Assembly: GCA_022695795.1 (NCBI GenBank)
Contig: MU404064.1
Coordinates: 124,001 to 188,000, forward strand
DNA length: 64,000 bases
Direction: 5' to 3'
Source of the DNA: Biscogniauxia marginata
Taxonomy: Eukaryota; Ascomycota; Sordariomycetes; Xylariales; Xylariaceae
Shown here: piece after piece, positions 1-13,349 of the stretch
Position numbering within the stretch: position 1 is the stretch's first letter
Layout of the letters: every line of letters starts with the position of its first letter
Made by a program: the position numbers and the translations under genes
Notes under the pieces: model-generated
Seen by the model: only the letters and a program-made list of their open reading frames with translations
Told to the model about the DNA's origin: nothing
The model's database searches: none

Positions 1-386
1 CCAACAATAGTCTACTACGTGTCGTTCTACTCATCCACCTGATTGCGAGTAACCGGATTGGTGAACATCGATACTGCTGCTTACAAGCAAAAATTAGCTT
101 ATTAACAAAATACTTTGAATAGTATCGTAGCTGTCTACCTACATCAACACTAAATTAGTATTATATGTTATACATTTGATATGTATAGTTCAAGATCTAT
201 ATATATGACTCTGTGAGTCTCTCGACACGTATTGATACTCGTAAACTCCCACTGGTTCCACATGCTTGTGAAGGGCCATATGTAATCCACCTTGTATGCC
301 TAAGGACTCTTGGAACCGTTGCACGTAAACCCGAAATGTGCCTAGGCATTTATCAATAGACAAAGTTTCAGCGAATATTATGTTTA
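1..386. other. intergenic, 3' flank of the carrier gene
   Basis: AT-rich spacer running to the left edge of the window. I see no coding potential, RNA gene or mobile element. It ends at the stop codon of the minus-strand mitochondrial carrier gene and probably holds its 3' UTR. Confidence 0.6.
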
Positions 387-1513
387 TTATGGGAAGCTAT
401 CGTATTTATCTACCTCTTTGCCTCTACCAAGCCACACCTTGGCAACTTCGTACATGCCTAGATACAGACCACTCCCAACAGCAGTCCACACTGACCGGAG
501 GACCGCACCTCGGAAGAGACCCGGGACGCCCCTTTCCGAGATGACCTCGCGCGCCACATGTAAGCTACTCCGGGCATTGTGGAGCTTGGCTACCGGCGGG
601 CCCTTGCCCGTCCGCTCGTGAGCGCCCTGCCTCGCATCCTGCTCGTCGCCACTGGGCATGAGCATCATCCGCGTCTTCACCACATCCATCGGCGTCGTTA
701 TGATTGCTGCGAAACTGCCGGCGAGCCCCGCGCTCGTGCCGGTCACGAGGCCCGTCTCGAGCAGAGTTCGTCTGTCTTGCACGGTACCGCGCCCCGCCGC
801 CCCTTTGTCGCCGTCTTTCCCCACAGGCCCCCCGGTCCGGCGCCCCCACATCCTCGCGCGCATGAACTCAAATATGGGGAACTGTATCGCCGTGAAGGGT
901 AGGTTGCGCGCGACTAGCGCCGTGTACCCCGAGAGCAGCCTGCGCCAGGTGCCCGCTCCGCTTAGTTGCTTGAGAGCTTCGAGGGAGGTGGACAGACGGG
1001 GCCCGCCAGAGCGCTGCTGGATCATCTGGGCGTTCTGCTTGATGACCTCGGCCGGGGTGAGCACCAGGCACGAGGCGCATTCGGCTATAGCTGAGGCGCC
1101 GGAATGGAGGAGAGGCTGCGGTAGCCCTAGTGGAGATCCATGCCGGCCCAGAAAAGACTTTGCCGCTTCGTAGGTACTGAAGAAGGTCCCGGCAGCGGGC
1201 AGCGTGGCGACAATGACGATGCCGATGCCCTGGTACAGACCGCGGAAGATCTGCCTCGAGGGGAGCTTCGTCTTGGTCGAGGGGTCGGCGAAAGTTTTGA
1301 CAAAGTCGCGGCTTTGCTGGCGGGTCTTGAGCGTGTCCAGCGGGTATATCATCAAGTCTACCGTGAAAGCCGCCGCCGCCCCAGCCTAGTAGTCAAGCAG
1401 GTCAACAACAAATGACAAGAAGACGGAGTTCGATACTGAGGACAGAAAAAAAAAAAGCAAAAAGAAAAAGTTCGACTCACTAGCATGACGTCCACATGTG
1501 AATTACCACTCAT
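387..1513 (-). CDS. mitochondrial carrier protein, S-adenosylmethionine-carrier-like (SLC25 family)
   Basis: Two exons, complement(387..1385, 1481..1513), 343 aa. The 95-nt intron has donor GTGAGT and acceptor CTACTAG. Exon 1 encodes MSGNSHVDVML and joins AGAAAAFTVDL, restoring the first carrier repeat. Three carrier signatures are seen: PLDTLKTRQ (from residue 26), TPAEVIKQNAQ (from about 121) and TPMDVVKTRM (from about 242). The Glu-x-x-Lys-Gln second signature and the short N-terminus resemble yeast Pet8/SLC25A26, which exchanges cytosolic SAM for S-adenosylhomocysteine across the inner mitochondrial membrane. Family membership is clear; the substrate is inferred and another SLC25 substrate is possible. 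A Gly/Lys-rich loop (about residues 196-212) separates repeats 2 and 3. Confidence 0.85.
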
Positions 1514-2649
1514 TGCGGCTACTAAATGGCCGCCTTCGCGAATTGGGTGTTCACTACATGTAGTTACTCGATTTAATGTAGGACTTTACATAAAGATCAA
1601 TCAGGGCGAAGACTGATTGATAAGATTATTTCGCATGAAAGACGGGGTCTGTTGATTGGATACATGACATCACACATGTTGAGTAGATCAAAGAGATCCA
1701 GCCAATGGGCTTGTGAGATTCTCTTCTATAACTTACACACGCTAACCTCGATTTATTGTACATTTTGATGTAATACACCAATGTATCTGGAAAACACCAT
1801 GTCCATACATTGATTGTATGTCTATATATAGGTAGTCTTCGTCTATATATAACCGGTTGCCGTCAAACTAGGTAATGTCTGTCTCTTGTTAATCGAAACT
1901 GGTAGAAAGGTTTCTGTTGACGAATTGCGATAGAGGAAAAATGACGAAATAAGGAAAGAGGGATATCTTGAGGGCAGCGGATACTGAAAAATAGGGCAAT
2001 AATCCATCAAATTACACAGATCGAAACTCGTAAACGACTTGTTGATGCAAAATGATTCATCCCTCCACGGGTCATCCCAAGTCAGGGTAATTGGTTGCCA
2101 CCTTTCCATGCCTTTGAGAACCCGGACATCCGTATGAACTAAAACAAGATTTCCCATCCGTCTAGGCTTGAGACATGATAGGAACGGTCTTGGCTATGCA
2201 ACCCTACGCATGATGTCTTAGACACTGCCGACGTTGTCGTTACTCATGACGTTTGCGAGAGCGATGATCCTAGCAGAAAAGCTGACTGGCTCAACACACA
2301 GATGTCGCCTATAACGCTCCGAAGATAACTTTGTATGGGAACGAGATTTGTCACGGCAATATACAACTAACTGGAGAGGGCTTGTGTATGAGTAATTGCT
2401 GCGGAGCGAAGATAGTCAAGGGTAACTTTGTAGATTACCTATTACAAAAGTATCACTTAGAACAGCGGTTTTTTATCTTTCGAGCGGCTTTGTTGTTTTG
2501 TGACCAGCCATAAGATCGTTTAACAATAAACCTGACTGTCCCTGCGGTGTTAGGAGGAGTATAATTCTATTTGCCCTCGCTGCCATCAGCCCAGAATACG
2601 GAGTAGGGATATATCCCAGCCATCTCTTCACTAGTGCTAGCCAAGCACT
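1514..2649. other. intergenic between carrier start and ChAPs stop
   Basis: The part next to 1513 is the upstream region of the carrier gene; the part next to 2650 is the 3' flank of the ChAPs gene. An open frame on the minus strand at 1843-2157 has no recognisable motif and is not called. Nothing else is visible. Confidence 0.55.
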
Positions 2650-5026
2650 CTAGCCATCGGTTCCACTGCTCCTAAAAGTCGCACATAACGCGGCATAATG
2701 ATGGGTCAAGTCAAGAACGTTTTGAGGTAGACTTGTCGCCTGGATGATTGACCGGACCTTGACGGCGCCCTCTTCCTCGATCAACACTCGTATGGTATGA
2801 AGCAGCTCGGGTGAAAACTCCGAGTACCAACGATATTGCCAGGTCACCAGGCGGATGACGGCAGCCACGGTATCTCGCGTATTCTTCTGCTTTTCGAAGA
2901 CTCGCAAGATGCCCGAGAGTGCCTTGGGGCTGAATCGTGCGGCTAGGCATGCCCGATATGCTTCGACGGCCTCATCATGGTGTTGCAAGCGCTCTGCTAG
3001 AGCGCCTAGGATTTCCCATTCTTCGGCTGATTTCTTATACTGCATCGATTGGGCTCGGTATTGAGCCATCTGGGTCCTCCATATCGTGTAGACACGGAGA
3101 TCCTCGTACAATACCATAAAGAGGCTATCAAGCCATCTCTCGCATAGACGCTTATTGTTCAGCCGAGAGAGATGTTCGTCCGTGGTAGCGGTCTTCGAAG
3201 ATTATTAGCTTAAGACATACAAAACCCTGAGGATATAGACTTACAGTATCACCATCGGCCTTGACTTCTCCCGGGTCGATGGTATGTGTTGGCTTTTCTA
3301 CCGTCTTTGACTCGCCATCACCATTGGTTAACGTCGGGGCAGTTGATTCGGTGTCGGCTGCTTCATTTTCTCTTCCTTCGCCCTCTTTCTCTTCGCCAGC
3401 CTGGTCACCGTTGGTCGAGGGCTCGGGGCTTCCTCGTAGACCGTCCGTGCTCGGGTTCCGATTTGCGCCGTGACTCTGGGTGACGCTATCTTGCCTTTCG
3501 CTACGATATTCATCCTCCATGACAAAGACGGTGCTGCGGATTTTGAGCAGCTGATCCCAGCCAATCTTGGCAGTCATCTCGGTAAGGATGTTGTATGCTA
3601 GCTTGAACGTCCCTCGGTAGGCCGCGGCGCGAAGGTTCAATAGGCTTGGATCTACCTGTTCCGCGTATCTAGACTCCGGTTCGCTGTCAATCTCCTCCAG
3701 TCGCGTCTCTGGTAAAGTAGGAAGAAGGACATCTTTCGGCTCTGGCATTATGGGTGCATCTTTGTCCTGATACGTGAACATTGGACACGAGTTTAGTATT
3801 GTGAGAGCGTTCTCCCAGTCCTCCTGGGCAACGTAGACCTGGGCTAATCTAGCCCATGTGCCGAACTCACTCGGAGCGGCGATTGTGCTACGATCGGCAC
3901 AACCTAGGGCCATCTTCAGTCTCTCCTCTTTCTGCGTGGCTGTCTCAGATGCCAGCCCCTTCTTCAGGAGAAACTCAGCCTGGGTGTCAAGCATGACATA
4001 GTCCATAGGCGAATCTTTCAAGGCTTGGTACAGAACTCGTACACCCTGCACCTCTTCATTTCCCATGAAGAGAACTTTAGCGAGTAGCGACGATACTTCA
4101 ACATTTTGTGTCCTCAGCTTCTCGAAGAGGTTGATGGCTGAGGCAAAACGTCCGGTAGTGTGGAAATATTTCAGGAGCCCAGCTGTCAAGTGGTTCGACA
4201 CATTATTCGGCACCTGAACAACCGAGTCGGAGCCCAGTTGCCAGCCTATTGTTTGTAGCTTCTTAGCATACTAAAACCATAGTTGATATCCACGGATTAC
4301 TTACCTCGGAAAAAGAGGGTCTCGGCAGCGGATAGGAACTTATGTTCGGTCTCGGTATTCGTAACAGGGTTGAAGCGTCTTACACCCATGATCTTTCGTA
4401 TAGTATCTCCGCTTCCATCGTCGGCATAGGAATAGGCGCGCAGCACGCTACACAGATAAGTCTCGAGCCATAGCTCGTCGGTTGCCTTGCGCTTTTCTCC
4501 CCTCTCGTCGACACAATATGCCTCGACAGTTCCGGGGATGGTGACATGCACACGCATGTCGAGTCTGGAAAAGGCATTGTAGCAGCAGTACAAGCCTTCT
4601 ACAATCTTGTGTGTGGCAGTCTGGCCGTGCTCCTTGTAGGTAAGTGTGTTGATATAGGCAGCGAGACTGGCGGAGGAAGAAGCGTCGACGCCGGTAACGT
4701 GGTGATATACGCCAGTCTAGAGAGAGGGGGGGAGAGAGAGAGACGGTGTTAGCAGCAGTAACGGGAACAGCAGTATTTGGCATGGGCGCTGGCGGGAGAG
4801 AGTCGTGTGCATACCTGCTTGCCGGTGTTTCGAAGGTTCTGCTTCAGAAGATGGACGAGGTCGGGAGGGCCAAGCTCGCGCAACGACACCAAGGTCTCAG
4901 TACGGGCATCAATTGATTCGTGCAACACCTCCTCAGAGATCCTAAGGCGTCGACGGTCAGCCGATAAAAAGACGAAGGCAGTTGACGATACGGCCAAACT
5001 TACTCTGGTACTGCCGGCGCAGGCAT
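2650..5026 (-). CDS. ChAPs family protein (Chs5-Arf1-binding; Bch1/Bud7-like exomer subunit)
   Basis: Five exons, complement(2650..3192, 3245..4245, 4305..4716, 4815..4941, 5004..5026), 701 aa. Introns are 52, 59, 98 and 62 nt, all GT-AG, and every join keeps frame. The protein starts MPAPAVPEISEEVL. Family landmarks are a stretch around TGVYHHVTGVDASSSASLAA, a central VPNNVSNHLTAGLL, and the C-terminal block RLNNKRLCERWLDSLF followed by MVLYEDLRVYT. ChAPs proteins are TPR-rich; in yeast they form exomer with Chs5 at the trans-Golgi network and sort chitin synthase Chs3 and other cargo to the cell surface in an Arf1-dependent way. A low-complexity Ser/Glu/Thr-rich insert (about residues 430-515) lies before the last intron. 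It is divergent with HIR3 over a 0.93-kb spacer. Family call is firm; which yeast paralogue it matches is not resolvable. Confidence 0.92.
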
Positions 5027-5957
5027 GGCGAGGGGAGGGCGAGAGAACTGCTCTCTACCGCAAGTCTTGAAATAGATCTACCTGTATCTAGGCCGTCGAA
5101 CGCACTGATGCCAATTGGCCCGCCAATGGATGATTAGTGGTTAGAAGGGCAAAGATCAGAAAAGAGTGATTGTCGCAAGAGGGGACTTGGGAAGATTTGC
5201 GTGTCGTGATGAACCGAGCGCTGCACAACGACGGGATGCTTCGCATTGGTTGAGATGAGGGCGCCTCGTGCAGAAGCCAACAGCTGAGAGTTGCGATTTG
5301 GCCCGAACTACAGGTAGAGGTACGCGTGCCGACATGCTTGGGAGCTAGGATGATACGGTACATGTAAACCTGCACAGGCCATCCGTGATGTGCAAGTACC
5401 TAGCCTTAGGTACCTGTTCCAACTGGACCGGAAGTTTAGGGGGTGGGGTTTAGCGTCCTTCGTGAAATACCTAGGTACCAGGTAGGGCATATTGCAGTGG
5501 TCAAGCCTTGCCAAGACTGTCTTTCCTAGTGGACAGGCTTTGCTGGAGATTAGGTAGACGCCACAGTGACCCAATAATTAGTGGAACCTAAGGTTGTGGC
5601 CTTAGGTACCTAGGTAGGTACATAGGTAAACTACCTCATAAAGTGTGGCTAACTGGCAATTAGGTAGGTACCCCTACGACGTCAACTACCAGAGGTACCC
5701 ACTTAGGTTATTAGGTAAGGTACCTAGATTCCAATTAATGAATGGCCATCGCGTCTTCATCCTACTTCAACGACCGCGAGGCACTTCGACACAACTTGTA
5801 TTTGCCCACAACACAAGCCCACCCAAGAATTGGCTTTATTCCTGACACCCCGCGGCAATCTTACGGCACGTGAATCTAAAAACTCGACCAAATTCATTAT
5901 GCGATAAGTCGATATCGCCTCTCTTTGTAGACCGTCCTGCGGCCGCAAACCGACAAA
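5027..5957. promoter_or_regulatory. divergent promoter region (ChAPs / HIR3), TAGGTA-rich
   Basis: Spacer between two divergently transcribed genes. The section at about 5385-5740 is packed with TAGGTA and its complement TACCTA, in places as directly joined TAGGTACCTAGGTAGGTA units. Such motifs recur in other spacers of the window but are densest here. No convincing TATA box is seen. Whether the motif is bound by a regulator or is a species-specific simple repeat cannot be told from sequence. Confidence 0.55.
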
Positions 5958-8900
5958 ATGGTCTGCCAACCAAAAACTTCCTGGCTATGCGTAGTTATAT
6001 CCTACTAACTCTAACCCTGGTACAGCCCGCTTTCTCTGCTATAAATGTCGAACCCGAAGAGAACATCGACGACGAGATTGATACGACTCGAGAACTAAAT
6101 GTACGCTTTGCTCCATATCAGTTTTCAAAGCCGCGAGCTGAAGCTAACTGCTCCTACCTCAGATCGATGAAGCTTTGAAGCGCTTCCAGGTAGCCCTTAA
6201 GCTCCATGCTCAGGGCCCCCAACACTACGAAGAAGCCTCCGCTGCATACGAGTTTCTCTTCCAGTCCGACATTTTCAAATACCCTGAAAGTACCTCCGAG
6301 TTCGAGCGTGCCGAACGACACTCAGATGCTCGCCAACTGCCCCTCGACATAACCCTAGCCCAAGATCTCGATGTTGCCCAGGCAGACCTAGACGGGAGTG
6401 GCAGCAGTCTGCCCCAGACTCTCTACCTCGCATTTAAGAACCACGGCCAGTTTGCCTTAGACGAGATCCGCCATCAAGCTAGGACTAGGGGAGGAGATGC
6501 TACTTCAATTCTCGAAGATAAGAAGGTGCTGGCCCAAGCCCAGAAGGCTCTCCACGAATTCAGTGCTGCCTTGGACCAAGATCCGTCGGACGCTGAACTA
6601 TGGAGAAGGGCTGCGCGCGTTGCCGCCTTCCTAAGCAGCGCTAGGATCAGTAGGTATTGCCTTGAAGCTGCTATTGAACTTGACGATGACCCGGCAATTG
6701 ATGAGGTTGAGCCCCCATCACTCGCCGAGGGATTCGCCGGTGAACAGCTGAAGTCACTACTGCGTGTCTTGTCCGATGAGCTTGCCTTGACTCATCCGAT
6801 ACTGGCTCCATATCTCAAGAAATCGATGCCTCAGCCCTTGAAGAAATATCTCGACCCGCTCCCGTTTCTCCCTAACCCTACAGATGCCCTTGTGCAGCCT
6901 AAGCCTTTACCGCATCACCAGGCTACAAAACGTCTTGCGATTCATGTACCGGTAGCTTCATGGGCCGATTTGGGTATGGCGCTAGTCCACTCCGTCGCAG
7001 CTAATGGTTTAGGCGGTGATGCTCTCACGCTTGAGCTACCTGAAATACCGGATATCCAAGATGATGTAGAAATGACGACCGAACATACGGAGCCACCTGA
7101 AGTGGAGGTAAGTCAACCTGCCGTCATAGTGGCTGAAGTTGAACCCTCTACACAATCCAAAGAAGACCAGCTCGAGTCTCCGGGGGACGGCCGCGCCGAG
7201 ATCGAAAATGCTTCTTCGGTTGAACGGAGTGCCTCCGTGCTTTCACGAAAGCGTTCGCAGTCCGCTGCGGGGCTCCCCGAAACGGCAGACGAAGAGGTCG
7301 CGGATCAGAAAAGGAGCAAAAGGACCCGTCGGCGAGAGACTGCTGGAGATGCTATGGACTCAAACACGCTTTTAGCAGCCCAACTGCAACCTTTCCAGGC
7401 TGCCGACCAAAATCTTTTCCAGATGACACGCAATATGGTTGAGAATATCGGGGTAACAGATCACGATACCCTTGATCGTTTAGCAGAGGTACTCGATTCC
7501 TGCGCTTCTGAGACACGGACATCGAAACTAAGCAGGATACCGATGGTTGATTTGCGGGATTCCTTGCTAAAGTTCGACGAAGAGAGTACGAAAGTAATTC
7601 TTCGGAAAACAGAACCTTCCTCGATCGGATTCTCATCCTTCCTCGAACACTCAAATTCCGGGTCTCAAAACAAGCCCCAGATACCCCTATTTCATGAAAC
7701 AAAAGGGTTGAAGAACTTTGTCCAAAAAGTCAACGAGGGCTGGATGGGTATTCAAGATATCGCGTTTGAATGGGTCAAACACGTCTGCGTCACATATCTA
7801 ACGAGCAAGTGGCCTGACTCGACGAAGATGGCCGTAGTCCAAGTTATTAGTCATCTTGATGAAGACATTTTCCGCCGTATGCAGTATGAGCTTTGGAATT
7901 ACGACATCGCTCAGGAGCCATCGCAGAGGCTAGATATTATCGACCAAACAGTCCAAATGCTGTTCGAACTACATCTAGATGTTTACGAACGGATCACCAA
8001 TCCTAATAGCGCGGTAGACTTTGCTATCCGGGTAGAAACTAAGGGCCGGCTAGCACGATGGTTTTCTTTCGCTGCACAACTAAGAAGGGAGCGGCCTGAG
8101 GGTTCGGATAACTCCCTATCGCTTCGGTTCCTGTGGTCAGCTGTCTTTGCCGTCACGCTTACGGAGGGTGTCTCGAGAGAACACATCCTCCAATGCTGGA
8201 AAAGCCTTCGCGATAGACTCAGCGAGGAGCCAAACGCCGTCGGCATCCAGGTCCCAAACAATGCGATAATGCCCGAAGTGTCTGCACATGCAGCGGACAG
8301 GGAGATATCTAAGCTGACCACTATGGACTTCTTCCTCGGGCTGTTCCAGAACGATATGAATGATCCTGTTGCTGTTATCGAGAGTTTAGAACCTGTCTTG
8401 AATCCTTCTACAGTTCACATCACAACGGGGGGTTCAAAACCGCATGAGATATTTACATCTGATGGAGATACGGCAATGCTACCCGCAGACCAGGACGACA
8501 TACCTATTTCCGAGAGTGCGAGCCAGGGTCTCCGAGACCTCTGGAAATTTTTGTTGGGTACAAGTACTGAATTGCGGTTGTTCCTTTGGACGCGTCTCGG
8601 CGACGCCTACAATGCGATCGACTACACTACTAAACAATTCTCATGCCTTCTGAAAAGTATGGAGATGATCGTGAATGATTTCGAGCGAGATTCGTATCTG
8701 AGCACTGCTATTGATACCCGTCGTCCTCTGTTCATGAAGATGCTTAGGTCTCTTGACGATCTGCTTGTTTCAGCTCTTTCAATGGCTCTCAATGATAGCA
8801 ACGCTTTTGATATCATCGACGAAGAACACCTAAAGTCGAGTATATCGGCTTTAGCAAAGCTAAGCAGCATTCTTCATGTTTCTTGCATGTATGAAGATGA

Positions 8901-11832
8901 AGTCCGTGTTGGCATGGCTCAGCATGCATCCGGCGGAGCGACCTTCCAAGGATATCTAACCAAGCTTCGCGAAATGCAAGTCCGGAATTGGTCTTTGCTC
9001 TATACGCTGCTCAAGGCTGGCGTAGCGCAAAACAAGTCAGGCTTTACCACGCCAGAAAATGATCTAGCAGACTATCTTGCAGCAGTCCATCAGGTCCTGG
9101 GACTGCGAAAGTTCTGCAAGTCATCCAACAAGATATTCCTCAAGATGATGCGGGTTGAGCTATTAAAACAGAACATGATTGATAACTGGGAGGACTACCT
9201 CGGGCAGGTGCTTTATGATCTGTACGGCCTGAAACTCGGAGTTGGTCTTTCTGAAGTGCAAGACCATGGATGCCCGACTGAAAAGCTCGAGCGGCGGAAC
9301 ACGACGGCGTTGGTAGAGAGAGTATCTATCCTTGCCAACCGCATACCTATGAAGGATCTACTCAAGTCGGACCTCAAAAATACTATCGAGCATATGCAAC
9401 AGGCCATTGGGCAAACTAAATCCAACCAACAGCTCATCCAAAATCTTCGCATTTTCACTCAAACGCTGCAGAAGCCGATTGACCCCCTTCGCTTATACAG
9501 GGCCTTTAAGGGTAATGTCACTAGCGATGCCGTGACTGTGCATACGACAGACAGCGCTTTGGCAAAACACAGGTGGTTCTTTCTACTGGGCATGATTGCA
9601 TTTACTAAGTTCAAGGGGGTTGATTTGAACAGGAGACAGACACCGGGCGCTACTGACGACCTTCGAATCGGTGCCACGTTCCTCCGCCAGCAGCTGCAGT
9701 TCACTCCAGACCAATGGGATGCTTGGTTCAGGCTTGCTGAATGTTTCGATTACGAGCTCGACGAGTCCGTACTTTGGACTGCAGATAAAATGAACAAGGA
9801 GAGGGCCGAGTTGGTTAAGTACCAACGCAACGCAATCCACTGCTACACTCTGGCGCTGTCCCATTCTAGGACTGCCTCGCTTGATATACACGGAGAAAGC
9901 GTTGATGCCATGCACGATCTATATCACAAATTCGGCATGCGCATGTACGCGTCAAGCCGGGAGCCCTTCGCGATGGAGCCTTTCCAGCATTCCGATTTTA
10001 AGCGGTTCTACATTCACGATGCTGGCGCAGATACCAAGGATGTTCACTCTCAGATGCAGGACTATAAGGTTTGGAAATATGCTTCCAGGCTGTTCAAAAA
10101 GGCCATGGAAATCAAGCCAAAACAATGGAAGTAAGTGACAATCAATCATTCACCCACGTGATTATATCAGTAGGTACTGACTGGTTGTAGTAATCCGTAT
10201 ATGTATGCCAAATGTCTCTGGAAGATGTATCAGAAGCCATCGGAATCCCTTGACCGGAGTGACGTACGACCCAGCACGCAGGAGGTCATTGATGCCCTTG
10301 AGCGGGCAGTTGAAGTAGTTTCCGCGCTGCCCAAACCACGCCATGGCCAGGACCCAATTCTCGAGCCGCACTACAAAATTGTATCAATCGTCCACAAGCT
10401 TGTCACACAAGGAGATCTGGCTCCCCAGGAAGCTGCCAATATCCTTCAACGCCAGCCGTATGCAATACAAAACTGCGAGCACATTGAGATTAGCGAACCA
10501 GAGGACTGGGAGCCGTACGTTATTAAAACCCTCACCCATTTGCGGGAAAAGGACAGGTCTAACTGGCAGCACCGCATTATTATGCGTCATGCCAGGATCC
10601 TGTTCGATGAGAACTCAGAAGAGCCAGGTTATGTTCAAGCGATGGCAGCATTCGGCGTGCTCAGAGAGTCCATGCTTACCAAGACCATGGTAATGAATGT
10701 CTGGAAATGCGATGCTGAGCGACCAGGCCGACACCACGTCTACACCGAACAGTACGTGAGGTTCGTTGTCAAGCTCCTGGTCATTTTAAATGATAGGGTA
10801 AATTTTGAGGCATTGCTCCGACGTTTGCGTAAGAAAGGCGCCGACTTTTACCACTTCAATGACCTATGGCAAAGTTGCTGCATAGCCTACCTGCGTCTCA
10901 TTCGGCATGCATACCAGATCTCCCCGGTTCTTGAAGATGACTTTAAGGTGACCACACCTGAGGAATTTGAGATCATCGCCGCTAGAATTAGTGATTGGTC
11001 TTCAGATCCAGTATCAACACACCCTGCACTCAGTGCACTGCAGGAGACCATCGAATTGAAGAAACTAAATGCTGGGCTTATGAAGGCTGGTGCCATTGAC
11101 GATCTGATCAGCGACTGTTATACGGCGATGTATTTCGAAATTGGAAAATCTCTGCCAGGCCCTGCAGTGGCCACGTTAATTGCAGAGCGAGAACAGGAAC
11201 GCCTACGCGAAGAAGCCCGCCAGGTTGAGCAGGCCCCAGATGTGAAACCAGCAAACCCCTTCAACAATATTCTGAACCCCCAGTCTCATGAGAATTCGGG
11301 GACGGAAGGTGGTGCTGGAGATTCTGTTCCAGCAAACACAGAAGGGGTTCAACGACCGCGAAAAGCCGGTATCAGGAGGGCAGATATTCTGCGCAAGGCG
11401 GAGCAGGCTGTTTTGCGTGCTCAAGAAGGTCCGAAACCAGCCGACTCCAAATCTCGCGGCTCTGTATCTAGCGGCAAAACCCCTGCCGCCGAAGAAGGCA
11501 ACGGAGGCGAAGACGCCGATGATGCGCAGAGTGATAAAGGAGAGCCGGAGGAAGATGTCGAGATGAAAGACGATGATGTCGAGGGTGAGTTGAGCTCGGC
11601 ACCTGGTAGCGTCCATGATTCGGCCGATGATGAGAGCGACCTTAGTGATGTGCCTCCGGAGGATTTGTTGGACGAAGACGAGGCTCAGCAGTTGATGTTT
11701 CCAAACTTGATACTCAGAAGTCAGGAGCAGGAGCAGGACCAAGATCTGGAAAGCCCTGTTAGCGATACCACGGAGGTGAACTCAGCTGCCGAGGAAGACG
11801 AGGAAGACGAGGAAGGTGAAGAGGAAGAATAG
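5958..11832 (+). CDS. HIR3: HIR histone chaperone complex subunit HIR3 (CABIN1-like)
   Basis: Preferred model join(5958..5960, 6026..6100, 6163..10130, 10191..11832), 1895 aa, beginning MPAFSAINVEPEENIDDEID. The alternative start at 5987 gives MRSYILLTLTLVQPAF..., whose hydrophobic stretch reads like a translated intron end (CTAAC branch point, TACAG acceptor) and would be odd for a nuclear protein. The 62-nt and 60-nt introns (donors GTACGC and GTAAGT) are better supported. The N-terminus IDEALKRFQVALKLHAQGP and the following TPR-like helices are typical of fungal Hir3. A Glu/Lys-rich, probably disordered insert lies around residues 310-400, and the C-terminus ends in a run of Asp/Glu. Hir3 is the scaffold of the HIR complex, which deposits H3-H4 independently of replication and represses histone genes. 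Length fits the family. The first exon is the uncertain part. Confidence 0.88.
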
Positions 11833-13349
11833 GATTACTTAAATGCAGGATACCAACAATCAATGTATACGTGCTCCTATGCAGGAAAGTACCCATAGGA
11901 TAATATGAGGACTAGAAAAGGGCGAACAGGGATTAGAACAGGGGCGCTCTCAATTTATAATGATACCCTCAACTAAATACGTGGCTAATCCACAAACGAC
12001 ATTTGAAGTCCCTCTATTCATATGATTGAGTCATCGAATCATGTATAATACAATTGCTTCTCATATACGTTAATAGGTCCCTTACTGACGACGGTGTTCG
12101 AGCAACTATTTTGGCAGGTTATGATGGTATCCATCGAGAGAAATAAATAAAGGAGCAGCCATAATCAAGCATCATATTTGTACTATATTTACTAATTAGG
12201 CTCTGGCGCTGGTGGATGGAGAGGTCTGCACCTAGGTAAAAACTTCACAATTGTCGAGCTTAGCTAGTTACAATTTTGATTTTGCAAGTGGTCTAAATAA
12301 TATCAGATCTTGTGTAGTAATCACAATCTGATTTCACATTTAAAGAACCTCAAGTAAGCTGAAACATGGCCTCCTATTCCATCTCGTGTGAATAGCCAGA
12401 GCTATAGAAGCAAATATCAGCATAGAAACACAAATACCGAGACACCCTAAGAATAATTCACGAGAGCCGAGACTCTAGAGTAACTGTCCATCCCTGTATA
12501 TCTCGCCTACGAATAAAAGCTTGTGATGTAAGACTACATCTTAATTCCTAGCACTGGCACAGCCACTCAGTCGAAGCTGAAGATTGAACAGCCGACCCCC
12601 CTCAGCCTTCTTGGCGACCTAGGCAATGCCTATGAGATAATTCTTGCTTTGCAACCTCTTCAAACCGGGGGTAGTTTGTAAGATTATGAAATCAGTCGTA
12701 TAGCTGCATAATAACCTCAACATGAGCGAGAAACCGTAGTGTATATTATCTTATTATCAGAGCTTAAACCACGCTTTTATTTATCATAATACTAGAAAGA
12801 GAGACATTTATCAAGTCATAGAATGAACTTAGTATGCGAATTCGATTATATTCATGTGTCAGGAGGATTTTGAACATAGTCAACTTTGAAGTAACATTGC
12901 CGCGTAAGCAAGCACTTATCTGTGTGCATGAGCTCCAAAGGCCAAGAAGACTGAGAACCTGCCCGTTTCAATCTCAACGACACTAATGCATCATTACCAG
13001 ATAGGATATATCACTTGTGGTAGTCAAATCTTGGCTACATACTGAGAATTACGAATACTTGCCTTGACGCTTTCAATATAAAGAGGTGTAAGGTAGCATT
13101 ACGGCCACTACGAGCAAGATTAATTATATAGAAAAAAATCGGAATACCTCTTTAATGTAGGCATTAACTACTTGAAGAACTGCTATACATTAGAGGCCCT
13201 AGTCATTCTTTTTTTTTTAAATCGACACTCTTATACTGGTTTTAGATTCTACATCCAAGATTGAATGACCAGAAATCACATCCTTCTGTTCACTCCTCGC
13301 CCATCTTATACAAGTGGCAAGTCTCTGGCTCGCCGCTCGTATATCCGCC
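11833..13349. other. intergenic, AT-rich
   Basis: About 1.5 kb without a supportable gene. Stops are frequent in all frames. The right end is the upstream region of the small membrane-protein gene. A poly-T run lies at about 13210-13218. No repeats or RNA genes recognised. Confidence 0.55.

Noticed and set aside
1843..2157. 104-codon minus-strand frame between the carrier and ChAPs genes
   Set aside because: No motif, no typical codon pattern, no splice partners found.
11203..11742. 179-codon minus-strand frame at the HIR3 3' end
   Set aside because: Complement of the acidic HIR3 tail; no independent support.
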